64,000 bases of DNA, taken from positions 37,051 through 101,050 of the forward strand of contig LUZT01000003.1 of the NCBI GenBank assembly GCA_001602925.1, read 5' to 3'. Source of the stretch: Chlorobiales bacterium Clorobi_01. GTDB taxonomy: Bacteria; Bacteroidota; Chlorobiia; Chlorobiales; Chlorobiaceae. Below, one piece after another: positions 1 through 8,669 of the stretch; position 1 is the first letter of the stretch, and each line of letters starts with the position of its first letter. Below the pieces are notes generated by a model. That model had not been told where the DNA came from. It did not search any database and was given only the letters and a program-made list of their open reading frames with translations. Made by a program: the position numbers and the translations under genes.

Positions 1-580
1 CGTTGTTGATGGCAAGCTGCATGGCGGTTTCGGCCTCGCGCTGGCGCAACTCTTCGTAGGCAAGCGCATTGCTCACGGCGATGGCGATAGAGGAGGAGAC
101 CCCGGCAAGCAACGTCCGGTCTGCATCACTCCATGTCTCTTCCTCCTTTGAAACAAAGTTGAGAAAGCCGATCACCCGCCCGCCGGAGCGTAGCGGAGAG
201 AGCACGATCTGTCGCATTCCGAGCTCGTGCAGCGTCCAGAGCAGCGGGGCGCCGTCCGCGCCGAACGAGGGAATGTCGCGAGCAATGGTGGCAACCGTCA
301 CCGTGCGGTCGTCGAGGTGCCCTTCGAGCCAGGTGCCCGCGATGGAGCGCGTCTGGTGGTGCAACTGCTCAGGCAGCTCGAAACGCAGCAGCTCGAAAAA
401 GACGCTCGCCTCGCGCCGCTCCCGGTCGATAGTGATGATGACCGCCGAGTCGAACGCAAAGAGAAGACGCAGCTTGTCGGTCACGGTGCGGAACAGCTCC
501 TGCGGGTCGCGGATGGTGCCGATGGCGTCGCCGATGTACTGCATGAGCTTGAGCGCTTCGGGCAAAGTGGTGGCATTCAT
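1..580 (-). CDS. GAF-domain regulator, N-terminal part (runs off the window)
   Basis: The frame opens with ATG at 580 and stays open to the window edge, giving about 193 residues. It starts MNATTLPEALKLMQ and ends with the start of a second repeat-like unit (EAETAMQLAINN). Residues of roughly 15-170 read as a GAF sensory domain, with motifs such as FAFDSAVIITIDRE, GMRQIVLSPLRSGGRVIGFL and SDADRTLLAGVSSSIAIAVSNAL. This N-terminus resembles FhlA/HyfR-type sigma-54 activators and GAF histidine kinases; the output domain lies outside the window, so the class is inferred. An in-frame TAG at 608-610 limits the start. It is divergent from the efflux operon that starts at 776 and may regulate it. Confidence 0.75.
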   Translation of the reverse strand, partial: MNATTLPEALKLMQYIGDAIGTIRDPQELFRTVTDKLRLLFAFDSAVIITIDRERREASVFFELLRFELPEQLHHQTRSIAGTWLEGHLDDRTVTVATIARDIPSFGADGAPLLWTLHELGMRQIVLSPLRSGGRVIGFLNFVSKEEETWSDADRTLLAGVSSSIAIAVSNALAYEELRQREAETAMQLAINN

Positions 581-614
581 GGGCGAATTTCCGATTATTT
601 CAGAACGCTACTTA

Positions 615-640
615 CAGAATATTCTGAAAATATCAGAATA
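615..640. promoter_or_regulatory. Inverted-repeat operator candidate
   Basis: Three copies of a CAGAATA half-site occur here. Positions 615-626 are a perfect 12-base palindrome, CAGAATATTCTG. Positions 620-627 and 633-640 form an 8-base inverted repeat (TATTCTGA / TCAGAATA) separated by five bases. The element lies between the divergent GAF regulator and the TolC gene, about 35 bases from the former and 135 bases from the latter. That spacing would suit an upstream activator site. Seen directly: the repeats. Inferred: that a protein binds there. Confidence 0.45.
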
Positions 641-724
641 CCCAAAAACACAGCAACAGGCAACACCAGGAATAAATCATTATTAAATTATGGCTTACAC
701 CAAATTGTAGCCTAAAGAAATTTA

Positions 725-740
725 TGGCATAAAAATTGTA
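725..740 (+). promoter_or_regulatory. Possible sigma-54 (-24/-12) promoter of the efflux operon
   Basis: TGGCATAAAAATTGTA matches the sigma-54 pattern TGGCAC-N5-TTGCA, except for T instead of C at two places. The GG element is followed after ten bases by the GT that stands where GC is usual at -12. It ends 35 bases before the tolC start. The partial divergent gene could encode the required activator. The match is imperfect, so this is a hypothesis. Confidence 0.35.
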
Positions 741-775
741 GTTAATGTAGTATCGATACTAACACGCAACATACC

Positions 776-2095
776 ATGAAGAAAAGAAATACCATCGCCG
801 CTGTGCTTCTGATCGCCGTTTCGTTTTCGGCGAACAAACCATTGCTGGGGGCTGAAACCGGCGCCACGCCGCTGACGCTCGACGAGGCGCTGCGCATGAC
901 CCGCGAACACAACCCGAAAGCCCGGCAAGCCACGGAAGAGGTCAAGGCAGCCGATGCAAAAGTGACGGAAAGCCGAAGCGCCTGGTTCCCGCAAATTTCG
1001 GGCAAGGCGGGCTACCATTACCTCGATCCGGTCTCCGAGATATCTTTCGGCGGCACCGCTATGAAGTTCATGCCGAACGACAACTACGACGCGCACATCA
1101 CCGCCGAGATGATGCTGTTCGATTTCGGACGCACCGCAAGCACTGTCGATATGGCCAAGGCCGGACGAAACTCCGCGGTCATCCGGCAGGATATGACTCT
1201 CCGCGACCTTTCGCTGGCCACCGTCCAGACCTTCTACTCCGTACTCTTTTTGCAGGAGGCGGTCAAGGTACAGGAAAAGGAGGTCACTGCTCTGCAAACG
1301 AACCTCGACCACATGCAGAAGCGCTATGACCAGGGTGCAGCCACCCGCTTCGACCTGCTGACGACCCAGGTACGACTTGCGAGTGCAGCAAACCGCAAAA
1401 TCGACTACGAGAACAAGCTCCGGAATCAGGAGATCACGCTGCGCCGTCTCTGCGGCCTCGAAGAAAACACACCACTGAACCTGACGGGTTCGTTCGACAT
1501 TTCGGCAGCCAGTATGGATGCCGACAAGCTTGCGGCCTCTGCGCTCGACCATCGCCCGGAGGTGATGCTCGCCCGCGAGAACCTCAAGGCCGCGGCGTAC
1601 AAAAAAAATCTGGCCACCCGGGAGTTCCTGCCGAAAATCGTGGGTAGCGCCTCCTGGGGCACGAAAAACGGCTATGTGCCCGACATCGACAAGATGCGCA
1701 CCAACGTCGCGGCGGGCGTCGAGCTTCAGGTGCCGATTTTCAACGGATTCGGCAGGAGCGCCGCGCTCCGGGAGGCCGCGGCGATGAAACGCTCCGCGGA
1801 GCAGCAGAGGCTCGACGCCGAGCAGATAAGCCAGGCCGAGGTGCGTCAGTCGGTCAACGACCTGAAGAGCAGCGCGGAGAAGATCGAGACGACCCGCCTT
1901 CAGGTTTCGCAGGCTGATCTTGCAGCCAAACATGCGCGAATCCGCTACGACAATGGCCTCGCCACGACACTCGACCTGCTCGACGCCGAAGCAGCTCTCG
2001 CCGAAGCGGAACTGGCGAACTTGCAGTCGCGATATGAATATGTGATGAACGCTTATTCGGTCAGACGCGCCGCTGGCGATCTGATCGAGCGATAA
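776..2095 (+). CDS. TolC-family outer membrane efflux protein
   Basis: A 439-residue protein with an N-terminal signal peptide (MKKRNTIAAVLLIAVSF) and the two-repeat organisation of outer membrane efflux proteins. Each half contains long amphipathic helices; typical stretches are LTLDEALRMTREHNP near the start and RYDNGLATTLDLLDAEAALAEAELA near the end. It would form the trimeric outer-membrane channel of a tripartite export pump. It is the first gene of a plus-strand run with a UspA protein, a HlyD/EmrA adaptor and a 14-TM EmrB-type transporter, so the four are probably one operon. The substrate cannot be read from sequence. Confidence 0.93.
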   Translation: MKKRNTIAAVLLIAVSFSANKPLLGAETGATPLTLDEALRMTREHNPKARQATEEVKAADAKVTESRSAWFPQISGKAGYHYLDPVSEISFGGTAMKFMPNDNYDAHITAEMMLFDFGRTASTVDMAKAGRNSAVIRQDMTLRDLSLATVQTFYSVLFLQEAVKVQEKEVTALQTNLDHMQKRYDQGAATRFDLLTTQVRLASAANRKIDYENKLRNQEITLRRLCGLEENTPLNLTGSFDISAASMDADKLAASALDHRPEVMLARENLKAAAYKKNLATREFLPKIVGSASWGTKNGYVPDIDKMRTNVAAGVELQVPIFNGFGRSAALREAAAMKRSAEQQRLDAEQISQAEVRQSVNDLKSSAEKIETTRLQVSQADLAAKHARIRYDNGLATTLDLLDAEAALAEAELANLQSRYEYVMNAYSVRRAAGDLIER

Positions 2096-2109
2096 ACGGA
2101 GTGATGATC

Positions 2110-2580
2110 ATGACGACAAACCATGCAAAACCATCGAAAATTATGCTCTGCCCGGTTGATTTCTCGCCTTCTTCCGAAAGAGCGCTGCGCCATGCCGCCG
2201 AGCACTGTTCGGGCGATACCGAGCTGATCGTGCTGCATGTCGGCAACACCGCTTCCGGTGACCGAGGCACGCTGCTCAAGGAGCACCTCTACCAATTTTC
2301 AAGATATTCCGACCTGCTTTCGGCCTACGGCTGCCGGGTGCGCTTCGCCGTGGAATACGGCTCGCCCGGCGCGACCATCATCGACTATGCGTCGAAAACC
2401 GGGGCTGCTATGATCGTGCTCGGCTCGCACGGCGCGAGCGATCTGGGACGCCTGCTGGTTGGCAGCACCGCTGAATCGGTGATGCGCCACGCGCCGTGCC
2501 CGGTGCTGGTGCTCCGCTCGCCGGAACCCGTCGATGAAGCGAAAGCGGTTCACCGGAAACAAAAAGAAGCAATCCTGTAA
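2110..2580 (+). CDS. Universal stress protein (UspA family)
   Basis: About 156 residues with the single-domain UspA fold. KIMLCPVDFSPSSERALRHA forms the first strand and helix, and the C-terminal half has the ATP-binding pattern seen as GSHGASDLGRLLVGSTAESVMRHAPCPVLVLR (quoted in part: GSHGAS, then GSTAESV). The frame also has starts at GTG 2101 and ATG 2104; ATG 2110 is preferred because GGAG at 2098-2101 then lies eight bases upstream. It sits 14 bases after tolC and 24 bases before the HlyD gene. A UspA protein inside an efflux operon suggests stress or energy-linked control of the pump, but this is inference. Confidence 0.9.
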   Translation: MTTNHAKPSKIMLCPVDFSPSSERALRHAAEHCSGDTELIVLHVGNTASGDRGTLLKEHLYQFSRYSDLLSAYGCRVRFAVEYGSPGATIIDYASKTGAAMIVLGSHGASDLGRLLVGSTAESVMRHAPCPVLVLRSPEPVDEAKAVHRKQKEAIL

Positions 2581-2604
2581 ACACCAACGACAGATTTACT
2601 ATCC

Positions 2605-3597
2605 ATGGCAGAAACGCAGCAATCCAATCCACAGACACCGGCCAGCGAAGCGGGCAAACCAAAACAGGAGCGCTCGTGGGTGCGCATGGCGATATTCGGC
2701 ATTTTGCTCGCCATCGGCGTCATCTGGGGCGGCATGAAACTCGTCCGCTCGTTCAGCTACGAAGAGAGTGATAACGCCCAGATCACCGGGAACATTTATC
2801 CGGTCATTCCGCGCGTGCCGGGCAAGGTTGTCGAGGTGCTCGCCAGTGACAACCAGAGGGTCAAGAAGGGCGACGTACTTGTCCGCATCGATACCTCGGA
2901 CTACCAGATCCGGCGCGACATGGCCGAGGCGCAACTCCTGAGCGCGCGGGCGGCAGTGTCGGCGGCACAGGCTGAAACCGTGGCCGCGGGCGCGACGCAG
3001 ACAAAGCTCAATGCCGATCTCCGCCGCAGCCGCAACCTCCAGAAACAGGATGTGATCTCCCGAGCGGAGCTCGATGCCGCCACGGCGGGCGCGACCGCCT
3101 CGTCTGCACAGCACGCCGCCGCCGGAGACAACTACAAGGCCGCGCTCGCCCAGGCAAAACTTGCCGAGGCCGAGCTGAAAAACGCCGAACTCCAGCTTTC
3201 ATGGGCAACCATTACCGCTCCGGCTGACGGCAAGGTTTCGAAAAAGAACGTCCAGCCCGGCCAGTACGTCACGCCTGGCCAGCAGCTCATCGCCATTGTC
3301 GGCAGCGGCGACTTGTGGGTCGTGGCCAACTTCAAGGAAACGCAGCTCGAACACATGCGCCCCGGCCAGAAGGTGATCGTCAGGGTCGATGCCTTCCCCG
3401 GCAAGGAAATCAAAGGCCATGTCGATTCGATCTCCGCAGGAACAGGTGCCGAGTTCGCCCTGCTTCCCCCCGATAACGCCAGCGGCAACTTCGTGAAAGT
3501 AACCCAGCGTGTGCCGGTCAAGATCGTCTTCGACGAAAAAACCGACCTGCCGCTTGCCGCCGGAATGAACGTCATCGTCGAAGTGAAGGTGAAATAA
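2605..3597 (+). CDS. HlyD/EmrA-type membrane fusion protein
   Basis: A 330-residue periplasmic adaptor with one N-terminal membrane anchor (residues about 28-47, MAIFGILLAIGVIWGG). It then has the biotinyl-lipoyl-like half motif SDNAQITGNIYPVIPRVPG, an alanine-rich coiled-coil hairpin (about 95-200), the second lipoyl half (ATITAPADGKVSKKNVQPGQYV) and a beta-barrel domain. This is the EmrA arrangement used with DHA2 exporters. Its TAA overlaps the ATG of the downstream EmrB-like gene, indicating translational coupling. It should link that transporter to the TolC protein encoded two genes upstream. Confidence 0.93.
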   Translation: MAETQQSNPQTPASEAGKPKQERSWVRMAIFGILLAIGVIWGGMKLVRSFSYEESDNAQITGNIYPVIPRVPGKVVEVLASDNQRVKKGDVLVRIDTSDYQIRRDMAEAQLLSARAAVSAAQAETVAAGATQTKLNADLRRSRNLQKQDVISRAELDAATAGATASSAQHAAAGDNYKAALAQAKLAEAELKNAELQLSWATITAPADGKVSKKNVQPGQYVTPGQQLIAIVGSGDLWVVANFKETQLEHMRPGQKVIVRVDAFPGKEIKGHVDSISAGTGAEFALLPPDNASGNFVKVTQRVPVKIVFDEKTDLPLAAGMNVIVEVKVK

Positions 3598-5201
3598 TGT
3601 CAGAGAATACTGCAACAGCCGTTCCAAGCGCACAGGCAACAGAGCACCATTACGAAACCGGGATCAGGAAGTGGATCATCACCGTCACGGTCATCGTGGC
3701 CGCGATGCTCGAACTGATCGACACCACCATCGTCAACGTCGCCATCAACCACATCAGCGGCAACCTCGGAGCAAGCATCGAAGATGTCTCGTGGGTGATA
3801 ACGAGTTACGCCATCGCCAACGTGATCGTCATCCCGCTGTCGGGATTTCTCGGCAACCTTTTCGGACGCCGGAACTACTTCATCGGTTCGATCCTGCTTT
3901 TCACTGCCGCCTCGCTGCTCTGCGGCACGGCGACGAACATCTGGACACTGGTGCTCTTCCGCTTCATCCAGGGCATCGGCGGCGGAGCGCTCCTGCCGAC
4001 CTCGCAGGCGATCCTGTACGAAACCTTCAAGCCCGAAGAGCGCGGCGCGGCGACCGGCATCTTTTCGATGGGCCTCGTACTCGGCCCGACCATCGGCCCG
4101 CTGCTCGGCGGCTGGCTGGTGGACTACTTCGCCTGGGAGTGGTGCTTTTTCGTGAACATTCCGGTCGGCCTGCTCGCTGCCTGGGCCGCCCTGACCTACG
4201 TCAAGGAGCCGAGAGTGAAGGATTCGGTCGAAAAGATCGACTGGGCAGGCATCGGCCTGCTCTCCGTCGGCATCGGCTCACTCCAGTTCATTCTCGAACG
4301 TGGCGAGTCGAAGGACTGGTTTGAAACGCCCTATATCACCTGGTTCACCATCATCGCCGTGGTCTCCCTCGTCTCTTTCGTGTGGCACGAGCTGCACACC
4401 GAACATCCGGCGGTCGACCTCTCCGTGCTCGCCCGAAGCAAGAACCTCGCCATCGGCGCGGTACTGACCTTCATCGTCGGCTTCGGTCTGTACGGTTCAC
4501 TCTTCGTCTTTCCGGTCTTCGTGCAGCGCCTGCTCGGCTTCACGGCGCTGCTGACGGGTCTGGTGCTCTTTCCCAGCGCCATGCTCACCGGCGTCATCTC
4601 CATGCCGCTCGGCATCGCGTTGCAAAAAGGGGTATCTCCCAAAGCCCTCATGGGGGTAGGCATGGTCGCCTTTTTCTGGTTTTGCTGGGAGCTGGGCAAC
4701 CAGACGCTGCAATCGGGCGCTGAAAACTTTTTCCTGATCCTGCTCATTCGCGGCATCTCGCTCGGCTTCATCTTCATTCCGGTGACGATGCTCGCCGTCA
4801 CGGGCCTGCACGGTAAAGACATCGGGCAGGCAACCGGCCTGAACAACATGGTGCGCCAGCTCGGCGGTTCGTTCGGCATCGCCATCACCAACACCTACGT
4901 CGCCCAGCGCGTAGCCGCGCACCGCATGGAACTGCTCAGCAACCTTTCGCCCTACGACCCTGCCGCCGTCGAACGGTTGGAGGGAATGAAGCAGATGCTT
5001 GGCCAGCACATGCTCTCGCCGGTCGAAGCGAAACAGAGCGCACTGGCCGCACTCGAAGCCATCGTCACCCGCCAGAGCTACCACCTGGCCTACATGGACG
5101 CCTTCAAAATGATCGCCATCCTTTTCGCTGTCTGCCTGCCACTGCTGCTCTTTATCAGGGTGGACAAAAAAGAGACGGTGGATATGTCATCGGTGCACTG
5201 A
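3597..5201 (+). CDS. EmrB/QacA-type DHA2 MFS exporter
   Basis: A 534-residue integral membrane protein with the roughly 14 membrane segments of the DHA2 family. Diagnostic motifs are ELIDTTIVNVAINHI in the first helix, the loop motif GFLGNLFGRRNYF, and the antiporter motif GLVLGPTIGPLLGGWLVD. It probably exports amphipathic toxic compounds by proton antiport. The start overlaps the stop of the adaptor gene by one base. It is the last gene of the efflux operon and is followed by a strong hairpin. Confidence 0.93.
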   Translation: MSENTATAVPSAQATEHHYETGIRKWIITVTVIVAAMLELIDTTIVNVAINHISGNLGASIEDVSWVITSYAIANVIVIPLSGFLGNLFGRRNYFIGSILLFTAASLLCGTATNIWTLVLFRFIQGIGGGALLPTSQAILYETFKPEERGAATGIFSMGLVLGPTIGPLLGGWLVDYFAWEWCFFVNIPVGLLAAWAALTYVKEPRVKDSVEKIDWAGIGLLSVGIGSLQFILERGESKDWFETPYITWFTIIAVVSLVSFVWHELHTEHPAVDLSVLARSKNLAIGAVLTFIVGFGLYGSLFVFPVFVQRLLGFTALLTGLVLFPSAMLTGVISMPLGIALQKGVSPKALMGVGMVAFFWFCWELGNQTLQSGAENFFLILLIRGISLGFIFIPVTMLAVTGLHGKDIGQATGLNNMVRQLGGSFGIAITNTYVAQRVAAHRMELLSNLSPYDPAAVERLEGMKQMLGQHMLSPVEAKQSALAALEAIVTRQSYHLAYMDAFKMIAILFAVCLPLLLFIRVDKKETVDMSSVH

Positions 5202-5248
5202 AAAATATCGTGATATGACTGTGTGCCTGACATGCTGCACAACGGTCA

Positions 5249-5281
5249 AGCAAAGCCGCAGAAGATCACTGCGGCTTTGCT
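5249..5281 (+). terminator. Hairpin between emrB-like and msrB
   Basis: AGCAAAGCCGCAG (5249-5261) pairs perfectly with CTGCGGCTTTGCT (5269-5281) around a seven-base loop. It would end the efflux operon and also face the convergent msrB, whose last codons and stop lie inside the hairpin. The following T run is short (GTTTC), so termination strength is uncertain. Confidence 0.6.
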
Positions 5282-5823
5282 GTTTCAGGCTGATCTGGCT
5301 CAAAATCGAGGCAGATCGAGTTCATGCAGAAGCGCTTGCCTGTCGGAGGCGGACCGTCATCGAAGACGTGACCAAGGTGCGCGCCGCAACGTCCGCAAAG
5401 CACTTCGGTACGCACCATGCCGTACGAGGTATCTTCACGATACGTGACACTGCCAGGACGTACCGTCTCGAAAAAGCTCGGCCAGCCACAGGTGCTGGCG
5501 AACTTGGCATCCGACCGGAACAGTGCATTGCCACAGGCCGCGCAGTAGTAGGTCCCAAGGCCTTCGTAATTCCAGTATTTGCCGGTAAAAGCCCGTTCGG
5601 TTTCGGCAAGCCGGGCCACGGCATAGAGTTCGGGATAGAGCACCTTTTTCCAGACATCGTTCGGCAAATCAAGCCGGGTGGTATCGGTGCGGGAGTAGTA
5701 GGGATTCTGCGGATGATTGTTGCTCATGGCGTTGCCCGGTTTCGTTGGCGAAGCTTTCGGTGAGGCCTGACAAGCGGATAACGCGGTCAGCATCATAAAC
5801 ATCAATGTGGTCACTCGTCTCAT
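5266..5823 (-). CDS. msrB: Peptide-methionine (R)-S-oxide reductase, lipoprotein form
   Basis: About 185 residues. The chosen ATG at 5823 (MRRVTTLMFMMLTALSAC) gives a lipoprotein signal with lipobox LSAC; a longer frame starts at 5865 but would bury that signal. The mature part is a complete MsrB domain with two zinc-binding pairs (CAAC and CGRC), the core TCGWPSF, GHVFDDGP, and the catalytic cysteine in RFCMNS. The enzyme reduces methionine-R-sulfoxide in proteins. The lipobox implies it works on the periplasmic side, attached to a membrane. It lies nine bases of spacer away from the upstream MFS gene end... on the same strand, so co-transcription is possible. Confidence 0.93.
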   Translation of the reverse strand: MRRVTTLMFMMLTALSACQASPKASPTKPGNAMSNNHPQNPYYSRTDTTRLDLPNDVWKKVLYPELYAVARLAETERAFTGKYWNYEGLGTYYCAACGNALFRSDAKFASTCGWPSFFETVRPGSVTYREDTSYGMVRTEVLCGRCGAHLGHVFDDGPPPTGKRFCMNSICLDFEPDQPETAKPQ

Positions 5824-5874
5824 GGCGGTCAGGGTTTTTCCACCATAACCGCATTGCCCGCGCAAGCGTTCCGG

Positions 5875-7197
5875 CTAAGCTTCCGTCGTGGTGCGATACT
5901 CCTGCCAGGCCTTTGTGATCTCCCTGCGCGACATGAACAGAAAGAGCGTGGCAGCAATGGTGACCATCGCGCCGGTTCTGAGCGCAACCGGAGTACCGAA
6001 CTGCTCCGATAGCAAACCCATCAGCAGATTGCCAAAAGGCATCAGGCCAAGCAAAACCATGAGGTAGATGCTCATGACGCGCCCGCGAAAGCGGTCTTCC
6101 ACCAGGCGCTGCACCGTGCCGGTCATGGTTGCAAAGGCGCTCAACATGCCGAGGCCCGAAATGAAGAGGCAACAAAGTGCCAGCGGTAGCCAGGTGGCAA
6201 AGGTGAAGGAGAGGAGCCCAAGCGCGAAGGTCAGAACCCCGCCGATCACCATGAGACTGCTGCGCACCCGCCCGCTCGACACCGATACCACCACCGTGCC
6301 AAAAAGGGAGCCAAGCCCAAACGCTGAATAGAGATACCCCATGCCGTCGGCTCCGATACCGAACTCCCGCTTGGCGACCACCGGCAGCATCGACATGAAC
6401 GACCAGCCGAAAATCGAGACCACCGCGACGAAGAGTACGATCGTCCTGATGAGCGGATGCGTCCAGGCATAGAGGATGCCGTCACGTATCGACTGGATAG
6501 GATGTTCTGCGGAAACCGTCCGGGCTTCGGGATTCGGAATCCTGATTGCCAGCAGGGCCGCGATGACGGCAATAAAACTCACACCGTTGGCGATGTACGC
6601 GCCGCCCGTGCCAATCCAGGTAATCATGAACCCGGCCAGCACCGGACCGATCACCCTCGACGCATTGAAGATGGATGAGTTCAGCGCGACCGCCACCGGC
6701 AAATGCTTGCGCTCCACGATCTCGCTGATGAACGCCTGGATGGCCGGTGTGGCGACCGCGCTGACGCTGCCAATCAGGAACGCCAGCACGAGAATGAAGG
6801 AAAGTGTCGCCATCCCGAGCAAAACCGCTGCGCCAAAAATGAAGGAAAGCAGCATCAAGAGCACCTGCGACCAGAGCAGCACCGCCTTGCGGGGATAGCG
6901 GTCAACGAGCATTCCGCCGAAAAGCGACAGGAGCAGCGTCGGAATCGTCGATGCCGCCGCCGCGACGCCCACCCAGAAGGCCGAACCGGTCATGTCGAAC
7001 ACCAGCCACCCCTGCGCCACGATCTCAATCCAGGTACCGATCATCGAGACGATCTGCCCAACGAAATAGAGCCGGAAGTTCCGGCTCGCAAAAGGAGGAA
7101 ACGCTGCCAGCAGCTTCGATTTCAGGCCGCCGCCGGACGGCAAGGGAGACGAGTCATCGTTATTTCCGGAAAAATCCTCTTCAGGAACAGTGCTCAT
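5875..7197 (-). CDS. MFS transporter, enterobactin-exporter-like (EntS/MFS_3 group)
   Basis: A 440-residue protein with about 12 hydrophobic helices. FASRNFRLYFVGQIVSMIGTW at residues 36-56 is typical of the MFS_3 group, and the loop motif GGMLVDRYPRKAVLL lies after helix 2. A second-half motif, GLGMLSAFATMTGTVQRLVEDRFRGRVMS, is also characteristic (positions about 345-375). It is a secondary exporter of unknown substrate. It precedes msrB on the same strand, about 50 bases from its start. Sequence alone cannot separate siderophore export from drug export. Confidence 0.9.
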   Translation of the reverse strand: MSTVPEEDFSGNNDDSSPLPSGGGLKSKLLAAFPPFASRNFRLYFVGQIVSMIGTWIEIVAQGWLVFDMTGSAFWVGVAAAASTIPTLLLSLFGGMLVDRYPRKAVLLWSQVLLMLLSFIFGAAVLLGMATLSFILVLAFLIGSVSAVATPAIQAFISEIVERKHLPVAVALNSSIFNASRVIGPVLAGFMITWIGTGGAYIANGVSFIAVIAALLAIRIPNPEARTVSAEHPIQSIRDGILYAWTHPLIRTIVLFVAVVSIFGWSFMSMLPVVAKREFGIGADGMGYLYSAFGLGSLFGTVVVSVSSGRVRSSLMVIGGVLTFALGLLSFTFATWLPLALCCLFISGLGMLSAFATMTGTVQRLVEDRFRGRVMSIYLMVLLGLMPFGNLLMGLLSEQFGTPVALRTGAMVTIAATLFLFMSRREITKAWQEYRTTTEA

Positions 7198-7421
7198 TGG
7201 TAGTCACTCAACAGTCATTCGTAACGGAAGGTAAAGCAGGACGAAAAGTAGAAAAAAGTAGATCAATTCCATAAGTTCCTGTCTCGTAGCCACCACGAAA
7301 GCACATGGTGATCAGGCGGCCTTTCAGTTTATTAGGACCATCAACTGCTTTCGAAATAAACAGAGACAACGGCTGCTGAAACCGGGTGATATGAACAAAA
7401 AATGGATCCTGCAGCAAGGGA

Positions 7422-8666
7422 ATGTTCCCGCGCAACGCGGCGTTCCCCATGAAATCTTTTTTCACTATGACCCTCGACGAACTCAACAGCCTGCTCGATC
7501 CGCAGGTGCTTGCGTTGATCGACGCCCACGCCAGTGACGATCCGGCGACGTTTGCGATGCAATTTCACGGAAGGAGCGATTTGCCGGTGCGGGCGATGGC
7601 CGAGCAGATTGCCTGCCGGAAAAAAGCGGCCGCGAAGCTGCCATCGCTGTCGCGCTTTCCGATGCTCTATACGCGGCTCGGCCTCGAACAGGCTTCCGGC
7701 GAGCGGGCAGCGGAGTGGAAAGCATCGCTTATGCGGGGGCACAGGGCAATCGATCTGACGGGCGGTCTAGGAATCGACACGCTCTTTCTCGCCCGGCGCT
7801 TCGACTCGGTGGTGTCGTGCGAGCGGAACGAGGCGCTGGCGCGGCTGGCCGAAGCGAACCGGCGCATGATGGGGGTGACGAATGTCGAGACGCTCATTGG
7901 CGACAGTGAGGAACTGTTGGCAGGGTATGCCGACGATTCGTTCGACTGGGTACTGGTCGATCCGGCGCGGCGCGAGCACGGCGGGCGCTCGGCGGGACTA
8001 TCGGCGTCGAGTCCCGATGTGGTGCGCCTGCACGACCTGCTGCTCCGCAAGGCACGACGGGTCTGCATCAAGGCGTCACCCGCGCTGGAGATCGGCGGTC
8101 TGGAAACACAACTGCCGACGCTCTCGGAAGTTATCGCCGTGTCGGTGGATGGGGAGTGCAAGGAGGTGCTGCTGCTGCTCTACCGCGAACGCGAAGCTGG
8201 CTGGACGCCGGAGATTCGTGCGGTGTGCCTCGGAAGCGAGACGTTCGAGATCGTTTCATCCGGTGACGTGCCGCCCGCTCGCGTGGTCGCGGAAGCGCCC
8301 GGCACGTGGCTCTACGAGCCGGACACGGCGATCATCAAGGCGCGGCTGACGGGCGAGCTTGCGCGTCAATTCCATCTTGAATTTCTCAATCGCACGGTGG
8401 ATTATCTCACGTCGGATCAGCTGATCGAGCCATTTCCGGGCAGAAGTTTCCGTATCGAGGAGTGCCGTCCGTTCAGGCAGAAGAGTTTCCGGAAGGAGCT
8501 TGCCGCGCTGGAAATCACGAATGCGGCCATCCAGCGGCGCGATTTTCCGCTGTCGGTCGAGGAGCTGCGCAAGCGGTACAAAATCGGGGAGAGCAGCGAG
8601 CGCTATCTCTTTTTCACGAAAAGCGCTACGGGCAGTCTCGTCTGGCTCTCGTGCAGAAAGCCGTGA
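7422..8666 (+). CDS. THUMP-like class I SAM-dependent methyltransferase
   Basis: Up to 414 residues. The SAM-binding motif I is DLTGGLGIDTLFLARRF, followed by VVSCERNEALARLAEAN and the aspartate motif WVLVDPARRE. The C-terminal third matches the THUMP-like/ferredoxin-like domain of the PG_1098 family. The substrate of this family is unknown to me; RNA is plausible. The N-terminus is ambiguous: ATG at 7422 has AAGGGA directly before it, while ATG at 7449 or 7467 (MTLDELNSLLDP) fits the family better. The stop lies three bases from that of the convergent ppx gene. Confidence 0.85.
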   Translation: MFPRNAAFPMKSFFTMTLDELNSLLDPQVLALIDAHASDDPATFAMQFHGRSDLPVRAMAEQIACRKKAAAKLPSLSRFPMLYTRLGLEQASGERAAEWKASLMRGHRAIDLTGGLGIDTLFLARRFDSVVSCERNEALARLAEANRRMMGVTNVETLIGDSEELLAGYADDSFDWVLVDPARREHGGRSAGLSASSPDVVRLHDLLLRKARRVCIKASPALEIGGLETQLPTLSEVIAVSVDGECKEVLLLLYREREAGWTPEIRAVCLGSETFEIVSSGDVPPARVVAEAPGTWLYEPDTAIIKARLTGELARQFHLEFLNRTVDYLTSDQLIEPFPGRSFRIEECRPFRQKSFRKELAALEITNAAIQRRDFPLSVEELRKRYKIGESSERYLFFTKSATGSLVWLSCRKP

Positions 8667-8669
8667 GCT

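Noticed and set aside
69..715. Two plus-strand frames across the partial GAF gene
   Set aside because: They are shadows of the minus-strand GAF frame, which has clear family motifs.
722..1933. Long minus-strand open frame of 403 residues opposite the TolC gene
   Set aside because: It mirrors the codon structure of the real gene and has no recognisable domain, with a composition typical of antisense frames in GC-rich DNA.
7208..7486. 92-residue minus-strand frame in the gap before the methyltransferase
   Set aside because: It runs into the start of a well-supported plus-strand gene, has no ribosome-binding site, and its sequence has no family features.
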